NCBI RefSeq assembly: GCF_013106755.1
Contig: NZ_WHPF01000001.1
Location: 434,001 to 498,000 of the forward strand
Direction of reading: 5' to 3'
From: Limnovirga soli
Lineage (GTDB): Bacteria; Bacteroidota; Bacteroidia; Chitinophagales; Chitinophagaceae
DNA length: 64,000 bases
In this document: one piece after another, positions 35,185 to 42,347 of the stretch
How positions within the stretch are numbered: the stretch's first letter is position 1
How the letters are laid out: each line of letters begins with the position of its first letter
Notes under the pieces: generated by a model
The model's input: only the letters and a program-made list of their open reading frames with translations
Database searches by the model: none
What the model was told of the DNA's origin: nothing
Program-made: the position numbers and the translations under genes

Positions 35185-35985
35185 TTATTGTTCACCAAGC
35201 ATTTTTTTAAGTCCATCTATATCAAACGCAGCAGCCGTATTGGTTACTTCAGTTTCATCGGCATAGTTTACACATTCCCAAACAATCATAGATGACTGGC
35301 CTAAGGGAACAATAAGGGTATAGCCTTTACTGTCATCGTATTGAATGATGGCTTTATTACCTTTTACTTTTATTTGCTTAATATTCTGGTCGTTCATATT
35401 GGCCTGCATGTAAGTATTGTTAAAATACAAATAGGCCAGACTGGAATACATTAGGTTATTACCAATACTGATAGTGGCTTCTTTATCCTTACCATCGGTA
35501 TAAACCCGAAGGATGGTAAGGTTGTTCCAGCCCCATTGTGTGCTAACCAGTTTATCCTGTAAAGTATCTGCTGGCAAACTATTTACCGTAATAGGTAGAG
35601 ATTTGAGAATTTCTTTACCTATTTGCAGTTCAACACCAATTAGTGCCTGTTGTATGGCATAACGTGCATCGCTGTAATTGCCGGCGGTATTAGCAGTTTC
35701 GGCTTCCTTTATTTGCTCTGCCACATCAGGGGGTGGTGTGTTTTTTAAGCCGGCACCACCTTTGTTTACAGGCTTACCATTAGGGCCAGTACCTGTGCCA
35801 CTACTACCCTCTCCATCTGCAGGCAAACCTGCAGCGGTATTGATGGTGCTGTCAACTTTTTTGTCGAGCACTTTATTGGCAGCCTGGTTAACCTTGTCTT
35901 TTAATTTTTTAAGCAACTGCGCCTGTGTATTATTAAAGGTGAGCACTGAACAAAGTATCAATACCAGGAATGTACCCTTTTTCAT
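35185..35985 (-). CDS. Secreted protein of unknown function with coiled-coil N-terminus
   Basis: A 266-residue exported protein (signal peptide ending NTQAQ). After the signal comes a basic amphipathic segment LLKKLKDKVNQAANKVLDKK, then a Gly/Pro/Ser-rich linker (about residues 50-85) and a C-terminal domain of about 170 residues shared with the downstream paralog at 34576. The N-terminal K-rich helix is seen in several Bacteroidota outer-membrane or OmpA-like proteins, so it may sit near the cell wall. No enzyme motif is visible. It is in one transcription unit with its paralog (12 bp apart). Confidence 0.7.
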   Translation of the reverse strand: MKKGTFLVLILCSVLTFNNTQAQLLKKLKDKVNQAANKVLDKKVDSTINTAAGLPADGEGSSGTGTGPNGKPVNKGGAGLKNTPPPDVAEQIKEAETANTAGNYSDARYAIQQALIGVELQIGKEILKSLPITVNSLPADTLQDKLVSTQWGWNNLTILRVYTDGKDKEATISIGNNLMYSSLAYLYFNNTYMQANMNDQNIKQIKVKGNKAIIQYDDSKGYTLIVPLGQSSMIVWECVNYADETEVTNTAAAFDIDGLKKMLGEQ

Positions 35986-36076
35986 ATGGGATAATTTTAT
36001 TGAAGAATGTAAGTAAAATTATTAAATGCTTAAGACACCATAAAAGTTATTTTGGCTACAAAATAGATGTGGCAGC

Positions 36077-36766
36077 TTACAATCCATTACAAAAAGCAAT
36101 TAATTCGTTTAACTGTTTTTCGTTATTAAACCTGATATCATGCGTTTTTATATATGTTTCAACTTCTTTGCTTTTTGCCGGAAATAACTTTAAGAAAGTA
36201 GCCTTATTGGCGGCTTTTACTTCTCCCTCATTTGCAATTAAATACCAGTCGTACTTTTTTCTTACCACGGCATCCTGGTTAATCATTAAACTGTACGTAT
36301 TATAGGAATCGCTATAATTTTTACTGTTATCAATGGCAGACGTGGTATTGGCCTGGCCATAGGCGCCAATTTTTTCATATTCAATTTTTATTTGCTTTCT
36401 AACCGCCAGCTCTATATCTCCATTTTTTGATACCACTTCCTGATAGCCACGATCGTAATAAAATACAACTTCACCTACCGAAATAAATTTCACCTGCTCA
36501 GGATTGGCAATGGTTAGCGTATCGCCGGTATTTGTTATAAAGCGCATTTCGCCGGTAAGCAGGTTATAATTAAACAATGCGGTGGCTGCCTTATTGTATT
36601 TATAAAATACAGTGCCTTTCGTAAACTGGGCAAAGCGGTAGGCGCCAAATTCAGAAACTGCTTTCATAAGATCTTCGCCGGCATGTACCCTTATTTTTTC
36701 CTCGCCTTGTGCATAGGAAACGGTAGCTAACAGGGCAAAGAATACGGTGATGAGCATTAATTTCAT
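36077..36766 (-). CDS. Secreted protein of unknown function
   Basis: A 229-residue protein with a signal peptide (MKLMLITVFFALLATVSYAQ); ATG 36766 is chosen over 36802 because the signal peptide starts there. The mature part looks like a small beta-domain that senses or stores a value in a fixed order (GTVFYKYNKAATALFNYNLLTGEM then KFISVGEVVFYYDRGY), followed by a helical C-terminus. I do not recognise the family. It is the first gene of a probable three-gene unit with the two paralogs downstream (91-bp gap) and divergent from the HerA-like ATPase. Confidence 0.65.
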   Translation of the reverse strand: MKLMLITVFFALLATVSYAQGEEKIRVHAGEDLMKAVSEFGAYRFAQFTKGTVFYKYNKAATALFNYNLLTGEMRFITNTGDTLTIANPEQVKFISVGEVVFYYDRGYQEVVSKNGDIELAVRKQIKIEYEKIGAYGQANTTSAIDNSKNYSDSYNTYSLMINQDAVVRKKYDWYLIANEGEVKAANKATFLKLFPAKSKEVETYIKTHDIRFNNEKQLNELIAFCNGL

Positions 36767-36881
36767 ATTGATTACTTTATTGAGAGATATAAAATTAGCC
36801 ATAAAAAATATTTACGGGTACCATTTTATTTTAATGGTATTCTGCCGTTTATTTTCAGTTGCTGCCAGCAGTACAGAAAGT

Positions 36882-36906
36882 AGAAGAGTGCGACGCAAGT
36901 AAAGGC
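36882..36906 (-). repeat. Modular element, single GCGTCGCAC arm
   Basis: AGAAGAGTGCGACGCAAG followed by TAAAGGC. It is one of the few copies between divergent genes, near the promoters of 36766 and 37036. Confidence 0.65.
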
Positions 36907-37035
36907 AAATAACGTACCATAGCAGGGCAAATAATACAGCTTAAATTCATAATTTTTGTACAATTAGCAACTTAATAAAATGAAATATTTCTTATTGAAA
37001 ATTGAATCTGCTAACTTTCCACAAATGTTTTAGCT

Positions 37036-38586
37036 ATGCCAAAGAATGATGAATTTTTACAAAAAGTACAGGAAGGATATACTTTTAAAGGAGAACATGT
37101 AAAACTGGGCAGCGCCATGCTGGATGGGCAGGTGGTTAATGGCGCCGATGTTTTTTTACCACTAAAAATGCTTAACCGCCATGGGCTTATTGCCGGCGCT
37201 ACCGGTACCGGTAAAACCAAAACGCTTCAAATGATTAGCGAGGTATTAAGCGATGCCAGCATACCCGTTATTATGATGGATATTAAGGGCGACCTGAGTG
37301 GAATTGCAGCAGCTGGAACGGTAAACAGCAAAATAACTGAACGATGCAATATTTTAAATGTAACCTATACGCCTGCTGCATTTCCGGTAGAATTAATGAC
37401 CCTGAGTAACGAAAAAGGCATAAGGCTAAGGGCCACAGTTACTGAGTTTGGACCAATATTATTAAGTAAAATATTGGGACTAAACGATACGCAGGGCGGA
37501 CTGGTATCTATGCTGTTTAAATATTGCGATGATAACCAGCTACCCTTACTGGATTTAAAAGATTTTGTAAAGGTATTACAGTATGCAGGCAACGAGGGCA
37601 AAGCAGATTTGGCCGCCGCCTATGGTAATATTTCTACCACATCTACCGGTACCATATTACGTAAAGTAATTGAGTTGCAACAACAGGGCGCTGATGTATT
37701 TTTTGGAGAACCCAGCTTTGAAGTAGACGACCTGATGCGCATAAGTGATGATGGCCGCGGGATGATAAATATTTTGCGAGTTACCGATATGCAGAGCAAG
37801 CCCAAATTATTTTCTACGTTTATGCTGCAACTATTGGCTGAATTGTATGCTACCTGCCCCGAAGAAGGCGATATGGATAAGCCAAAGCTGATTATGTTTA
37901 TTGATGAAGCACACCTGTTATTTGAAGAAGCTACAGATGCTTTATTAAAACAAATTGAAACTGTAATTAAACTAATACGATCCAAAGGCATTGGCATTTA
38001 TTTTTGCACCCAAAACCCGCAGGATGTACCAGCTGCTATATTAAGTCAACTGGGCTTAAAAGTACAACATGCCTTGCGTGCCTTTACTGCAACAGATAGA
38101 AAAACTATTAAACAGGCGGCAGAAAATTTTCCTGAAACAGCATTTTATACTACCGAAGATTTGCTTACACAAATGGGTATTGGCGAGGCGCTGATAACCT
38201 TACTAAACGAGAAAGGCATACCCACCCCGCTGGTACATACCATGCTTTGCCCGCCACGTAGCCGAATGGATGTGTTGAGCGATATGGAAATTGATGCCCT
38301 GGTAAGCAAAAGCAAGCTGGCAAATAAATATAACCGTGTGGTAGATACTGAAAGTGCCTACGAAATTCTATCAGAAAAAATACAGGAAGCTGCAGAAAAA
38401 ACACAAAAAGCCGAAGCCGAAAAACAACAAGCCAAAGAACAAAAAGCAGCACCAAAAGAAAAAAGTTTTTTTGATAGTGCCGCAGCCAAACAAATAGAGC
38501 GTACCGCCGCTTCCATCATTACCCGCAGCCTGTTGGGTGCACTGGGTTTGGGTGGGCGCAGTACCAAAAGAAAAGGTTTGTGGTAA
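37036..38586 (+). CDS. HerA-like P-loop ATPase (DUF853, YjgR-like)
   Basis: A 516-residue ATPase of the HerA/FtsK-type helicase superfamily. Walker A is GATGTGKT (residues 54-61) and Walker B LIMFIDEAHLLFEE; an arginine-finger-type region follows in GIYFCTQNPQDVP. The N-terminal part has KLGSAMLDGQ typical of DUF853. A Lys/Glu/Gln-rich coiled coil (about 445-485) precedes the C-terminal SLLGALGLGGRSTKRK. The biological role of YjgR proteins is not established; DNA translocation is presumed. It is monocistronic: no near neighbour on this strand, and a terminator overlapping its stop codon. Confidence 0.88.
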   Translation: MPKNDEFLQKVQEGYTFKGEHVKLGSAMLDGQVVNGADVFLPLKMLNRHGLIAGATGTGKTKTLQMISEVLSDASIPVIMMDIKGDLSGIAAAGTVNSKITERCNILNVTYTPAAFPVELMTLSNEKGIRLRATVTEFGPILLSKILGLNDTQGGLVSMLFKYCDDNQLPLLDLKDFVKVLQYAGNEGKADLAAAYGNISTTSTGTILRKVIELQQQGADVFFGEPSFEVDDLMRISDDGRGMINILRVTDMQSKPKLFSTFMLQLLAELYATCPEEGDMDKPKLIMFIDEAHLLFEEATDALLKQIETVIKLIRSKGIGIYFCTQNPQDVPAAILSQLGLKVQHALRAFTATDRKTIKQAAENFPETAFYTTEDLLTQMGIGEALITLLNEKGIPTPLVHTMLCPPRSRMDVLSDMEIDALVSKSKLANKYNRVVDTESAYEILSEKIQEAAEKTQKAEAEKQQAKEQKAAPKEKSFFDSAAAKQIERTAASIITRSLLGALGLGGRSTKRKGLW

Positions 38587-38616
38587 TTATTTGCCACAAA
38601 CCTTTTATCTATTATT
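38571..38616 (+). terminator. Terminator overlapping the stop codon of the HerA-like gene
   Basis: AAAAGGTTTGTGG (38571-38583, the last codons of the gene) pairs perfectly with CCACAAACCTTTT (38594-38606). The TAA stop (38584-38586) lies in the 10-base loop. T-rich sequence follows. Confidence 0.8.
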
Positions 38617-38649
38617 TTATTAGCCGGACAATACAATATGCATTTAGCA

Positions 38650-38675
38650 CCGCTTGCGTCGCACTCCTGTACTGC
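38650..38675 (+). repeat. Modular element, single GCGTCGCAC arm
   Basis: CCGCTTGCGTCGCACTCCTG then TACTGC. The outer motif TTAGCCGGAC lies at 38620. It lies between convergent genes. Confidence 0.7.
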
Positions 38676-38693
38676 AACAAATATTGCAGCAAA

Positions 38694-39731
38694 TTATTCT
38701 TCCTGAAAACGTTTGTCTCTTATAAAAGATTCGTCATCAAGTGTTTTAAGAAAAGCAATGATGTGTTGTTTTTCACCATCAGATAATGCAATACCTGTGG
38801 TGCCATTATTTAGTAAAGTGCTGTCCAAAGTAGCCGTTGCTTTAACACCACTGCTATAGTGGTTTAACACTTGTTCCAATGTGGTAAAGCGGCCATCATG
38901 CATATAAGGCGTAGAGTAAGTTAGATTGCGTAAAGTAGGCACTTTAAATTTTCCCATATCCTCTGGCATAAGTGTAACATTATACCGCCCCATATCTTTT
39001 TCAAAACTTGAAGAAAGTCCGTTATTTCTAAAACTGCCATCAGTAAAAAGATCTGTTGCATGGCAATTGCTGCATTTTGCTTTCACTAATGCCAGGCCGT
39101 CTAATTCATCTGTAGTAAGGGTTATATTGTTTTCTTTGCGTACGTATTGGTCGTATTTGCTATTGGCTGAAACCATGCAAAGCATAAACTGAGACAAGGC
39201 TTTTGTAAAGGTTTGTGTAGTAATCTCTTCACTACCAAATGCAGCTTTGAATTGTTGTTTATAAGCAGAAATCTGCTGTAATTTAACAATAACATTGGCC
39301 ACCGTTTCATCCATTTCAACTGGGTTTTGAATGGGATTAAAAGCCACCAAATCAAAATTATGTACACCCCCATCCCAAAAAAAATCCTTACCCCAGGCCA
39401 GGTTAACCAACGACAAACTATTGCGTTTCCCCAACTGGTCGTTAATACCATGGCTAACCGTATGGCCATGTTGTGTAAATGCAGAAGTAGCAATATGGCA
39501 AGAGCCGCAGGAAACAGAATTATCTTTTGAAAGTATGGGATCGTAGAAAAGAGATTTCCCTAATTGAAAACCATCCCAGCTTACCGGGTTAGCTGCCAAA
39601 TTATATACCGGTTCAGGAAAGTTAACAGGCAGCAATACACCAATTGCCGGCTTATCAGATGATTTGTCACAGGCTGACATTAACAGCACATAACAAAGCA
39701 AATAACAAATATAAATTAAACGCTTTTGCAT
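38694..39731 (-). CDS. Diheme cytochrome c peroxidase family protein, MbnH-like
   Basis: A 345-residue lipoprotein (LMSAC, lipid Cys21) of the bacterial diheme peroxidase/MauG/MbnH superfamily. Two haem-attachment sites are present: CGSCH (75-79) and CSNCH (220-224). The C-terminal part has KVPTLRNLTYSTPYMHDGRF, the usual segment before the distal haem ligand. Classical family members reduce peroxide; MbnH instead oxidises a tryptophan of its partner MbnP to kynurenine. Because an MbnP-like gene lies 147 bp upstream on the same strand, the MbnH role is favoured here, but a plain peroxidase is possible. Periplasmic. Last gene of a probable four-gene copper-related unit. Confidence 0.85.
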   Translation of the reverse strand: MQKRLIYICYLLCYVLLMSACDKSSDKPAIGVLLPVNFPEPVYNLAANPVSWDGFQLGKSLFYDPILSKDNSVSCGSCHIATSAFTQHGHTVSHGINDQLGKRNSLSLVNLAWGKDFFWDGGVHNFDLVAFNPIQNPVEMDETVANVIVKLQQISAYKQQFKAAFGSEEITTQTFTKALSQFMLCMVSANSKYDQYVRKENNITLTTDELDGLALVKAKCSNCHATDLFTDGSFRNNGLSSSFEKDMGRYNVTLMPEDMGKFKVPTLRNLTYSTPYMHDGRFTTLEQVLNHYSSGVKATATLDSTLLNNGTTGIALSDGEKQHIIAFLKTLDDESFIRDKRFQEE

Positions 39732-39758
39732 AAAAACCTATCTATAAATGAAATAATA

Positions 39759-39796
39759 TACAGCAAGCAGAAACAAATACATTTCAACTTGCTGTA
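39759..39796 (-). other. Intercistronic hairpin in the MbnP/MbnH-like unit
   Basis: TACAGCAAG (39759-39767) pairs perfectly with CTTGCTGTA (39788-39796) across a 20-base loop; a second small palindrome CCTTGTAAACAAGG lies at 39823-39836. No T-run, so perhaps an RNA-processing or stability element in the 147-bp gap. Confidence 0.45.
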
Positions 39797-39878
39797 CATA
39801 CCAGTACCTAACGGGGTTTTACCCTTGTAAACAAGGCATTAACTACATACATAAAGTATACAATTGTTGCATGCCCTG

Positions 39879-40670
39879 CTAATCGTTGTGTACGTGATTA
39901 ATAGAAAACATATGCTGATAATTATTTGCAATAGTAGTTGAGTAAGGTGCAAACATTACCATTGGGTCTGTAGCTACACTAATATTGGTGGTACCATTAA
40001 ATAATTTCATTGCATCTACATACATATGAATATCCGGCTGGCGGTTGGTTCGCACCATAATTGGATCTTCGGGTGCAATTAGTTTAATTGTTTTAATATT
40101 ATTGATAGTTGCACTGGTAGTGCCACCAAAACCTCCGATATGATACATAAAAGTATTTTCCATAGTAGATTGCGCAGAAGTACCCTCGGTTTTTAGAAAA
40201 ATATAGCCACTGTTCCAGCTCCAGTACATATCCTGGCCTTCACCGGCGGGGTCCAGCACACCCGTTCTTTGTTCAACGGGAGCAGCACACTTGGCACTAT
40301 CCACACCCAATACAAATTGAATGGCGGTATAATCACCGGCAGGAATATTACTAACCAATGGCCCCCTGGATTCTTCTACATCATGCTGTACCAAATAATA
40401 GCAGGAGTCTTTAGGCACCACATAGCTGCTGCCATCTGCCTTTATAAATACCACATTGCTGATATAATAATTAAACTTGGTAAAGCTAATTTGTTCACCT
40501 GCGGCTGTAGTATAAGTAGTACCAAATACCAGTTCGGCGTCCCCTGCACGGTTATCAAATTCAAGACTAACTTTTCCGGTGCCTGTAGCCGGTGAATCAC
40601 TGCTTTTTTTACAGGAAAAAATAAATGTTGCACATAAAATAACCAATAAAGTATGTTGTATATTTTTCAT
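39879..40670 (-). CDS. MbnP-like copper-associated lipoprotein
   Basis: A 263-residue lipoprotein (FIFSC, lipid Cys20). The mature part matches the MbnP family: VSLEFDNRAGD, FNYYISNVVF, KDSCYYLV (Cys90), a partner Cys128 in DSAKCA, and DMYWSWNSGYIFLK with two close tryptophans (Trp150, Trp152). Known MbnP proteins bind copper after a partner MbnH converts a tryptophan to kynurenine; the YWSWNSG stretch is the natural candidate site, which is inference. The C-terminal part has HMYVDAMKLF and ends MFSINHVHND. Neighbours are the barrel protein (20 bp upstream) and the diheme enzyme downstream, which supports a metal-handling role. Confidence 0.8.
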   Translation of the reverse strand: MKNIQHTLLVILCATFIFSCKKSSDSPATGTGKVSLEFDNRAGDAELVFGTTYTTAAGEQISFTKFNYYISNVVFIKADGSSYVVPKDSCYYLVQHDVEESRGPLVSNIPAGDYTAIQFVLGVDSAKCAAPVEQRTGVLDPAGEGQDMYWSWNSGYIFLKTEGTSAQSTMENTFMYHIGGFGGTTSATINNIKTIKLIAPEDPIMVRTNRQPDIHMYVDAMKLFNGTTNISVATDPMVMFAPYSTTIANNYQHMFSINHVHND

Positions 40671-40690
40671 GAGTTTCTACACATTTGTAA

Positions 40691-41587
40691 TTAAAGAATA
40701 ATAGTAATATGGGCCGTACATCTTGCATGTGATTGTAACAGCCCGTCATTCGAATTTTCACTTACCGGCAATTGGGTGCCTATGCCCAATGCCAGGTTTT
40801 TATAATACACTTCTGCACCAATGGTGTACAGCAGGGTATGTCCGCCGGTTAATGCAACCGTTTTGTTGTTATTGGTATTAATACCTACATTTTCAAACTG
40901 CAAACCAGTGGATGGTAAAAAGGTAACCCGTTTGGCATTTTGCCAGTAGAACAGTTGTACAGATGAATTAAACTGATTGCCATAACGGTAACCATCACCA
41001 TTCTCGCCATTTAATTTATACATGGCCTGTGCGCTGGCACCAAGCTTATTTTTGCGTATGGTATAGGCGCCATTTAAAATATAATCGGTACTGCCGCTGC
41101 CTGTTTGCATGGTTTTACTAACCAGCAAATCGTTATAGGTTTTAGTAGTACTGCCACTGGGTAATTTAATACCCGCACCCAATTGCAGGGTTTGCTTTAG
41201 TCCATTTCCTTCCTTACTTACCGTATTTAGTAGAGTATAACTGGCCACTACAGAAACATCTCCAATACCCTGGGTGGTAGTTGGTTTACCACTTTCGTTT
41301 CTATGAAAATAGTGATAAGGCAATTGCGTCATTATTTGCCATTTTTTACTGGCATTCCAGCGGCCCCATATTTCTGTGGAGGTATAGTAATCATTACCTG
41401 TTATCAGGCTCTCAGGATGTGTACTGGTAAAGCTTCTGTAATACATGCGCATACCCAAAAAACTACTATTAAACCTTGGCAAAATAGTACTGTACATGCT
41501 TCCGGTGCCAGAGCACCCGCAAACATCACAGGCATGGGCGGTTGTAAACATTAGCGAACAAGCCAGTACAAATATTGACTTATTCAT
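40691..41587 (-). CDS. Outer-membrane barrel-like protein with N-terminal CxxCxC motif
   Basis: A 298-residue exported protein. The signal peptide ends at TTAHA, so the mature protein would begin with CDVCGCSGTG (Cys20, Cys23, Cys25), a possible metal-binding motif. The rest is made of alternating aromatic/hydrophobic strands (GMRMYYRSF, IWGRWNASKKWQIMTQLPY, QTLQLGAGIKLPSG, TDYILNGAYTIRK, LALGIGTQLPVSEN), as in transporter-like outer-membrane barrels. No family name is certain. It is 38 bp downstream of the small Cys-rich gene and 20 bp upstream of the MbnP-like gene, all on one strand. A role in moving or sensing copper at the outer membrane is a reasonable inference. Confidence 0.7.
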   Translation of the reverse strand: MNKSIFVLACSLMFTTAHACDVCGCSGTGSMYSTILPRFNSSFLGMRMYYRSFTSTHPESLITGNDYYTSTEIWGRWNASKKWQIMTQLPYHYFHRNESGKPTTTQGIGDVSVVASYTLLNTVSKEGNGLKQTLQLGAGIKLPSGSTTKTYNDLLVSKTMQTGSGSTDYILNGAYTIRKNKLGASAQAMYKLNGENGDGYRYGNQFNSSVQLFYWQNAKRVTFLPSTGLQFENVGINTNNNKTVALTGGHTLLYTIGAEVYYKNLALGIGTQLPVSENSNDGLLQSHARCTAHITIIL

Positions 41588-41625
41588 AAATAAAATTGAA
41601 AGATGAAATAATTGAACTGCAGCAA

Positions 41626-41994
41626 TTATACCTGCGGAGGTCGGAAACAGTTCAACAACACTTCCTGGGTATGAAAGTGGGATATACCGGTTGAAAAACT
41701 GGTTTTGTTGATAGCTTTTGCAAAATGTATTTGCGCTACTGACACTACAAATAATTGAATTTCAAATTTTTCTTTAGAGGAATTGCTTAAGGGCGAGCCG
41801 GGTTTTTCTTCTTTATCTAATTGCTTGCTTAAGTAACAATGGCCATTACAATGCAAGTCTGGTTTAGCCTTATTTACGCATAATTCCTGTGCAATATATT
41901 GCTCATTTATATCAAAACACAATACCAGCAAGCCTTTGCTAAAGCTAGCCAGCAGTGTGCAAAACAGTAATATGGTTACGCAAATTTGCTTCAT
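41626..41994 (-). CDS. Small Cys-rich membrane protein (122 aa)
   Basis: A 122-residue protein starting MKQICVTILLF; ATG 41994 is chosen because the hydrophobic N-terminal segment (residues 4-28, a signal anchor or signal peptide) begins there. A cysteine-rich segment follows: ELCVNKAKPDLHCNGHCYLSKQL with Cys39, Cys49 and Cys53 and an adjacent His (text shortened by position: 38-59). The C-terminus has several histidines (ISHFHTQ). Similar proteins with a CNGxCYL motif are, as I recall, common in Bacteroidota next to copper genes. No function is assigned. It is the first gene of the MbnP/MbnH-like unit. Confidence 0.65.
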   Translation of the reverse strand: MKQICVTILLFCTLLASFSKGLLVLCFDINEQYIAQELCVNKAKPDLHCNGHCYLSKQLDKEEKPGSPLSNSSKEKFEIQLFVVSVAQIHFAKAINKTSFSTGISHFHTQEVLLNCFRPPQV

Positions 41995-42100
41995 TAAGGC
42001 TGCGAAGTTAACAATGCAAAAAATCAATTGGGTGATTTGCGTCAATATTTTAAAAAATTAATTTTAAAATGCTTTTTGTACCCGGCATCAAATCCAATGG

Positions 42101-42312
42101 CATCGCCGCTTGCGTCGCACTCTTGTACGGTTGGAACAGCGAGGGGCTGCGGATGTGATGATGTGCGGATGGGAGGATGTGAAAGTGGGAGGATGTGCGG
42201 ATTTGAAGTTGTGCGGATTTGTTTATCGCGAATGTGCGGATGGGAGGAGGTATGATTGTATTTTTTTGATGCCACGAAGGAGGGACCCTGAACCGAGCGT
42301 GGCAAGTAAAGC
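42101..42312 (+). repeat. Composite modular element with internal short repeats
   Basis: GGCATCGCCGCTTGCGTCGC arm, TCTTGTACGGTTGGA, then about 110 bp of degenerate repeats of GATGTGCGGAT and GGGAGGATGTG words. GCCACGAAGGAGGGACCCTG follows, and the closing arm GAGCGTGGCAAGTAAAGC. It is the inverted counterpart of 34281-34476. It fills the 353-bp gap between the copper-related unit and the histidine kinase. Confidence 0.82.
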
Positions 42313-42347
42313 CTGATGGATGATTTGCACTTGACTACAATCCTATT

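Noticed and set aside
42042-42305. His/Pro/Ser-rich frame near the copper-related unit
   Set aside because: Also only the translation of the composite repeat element; overlaps non-coding arms.
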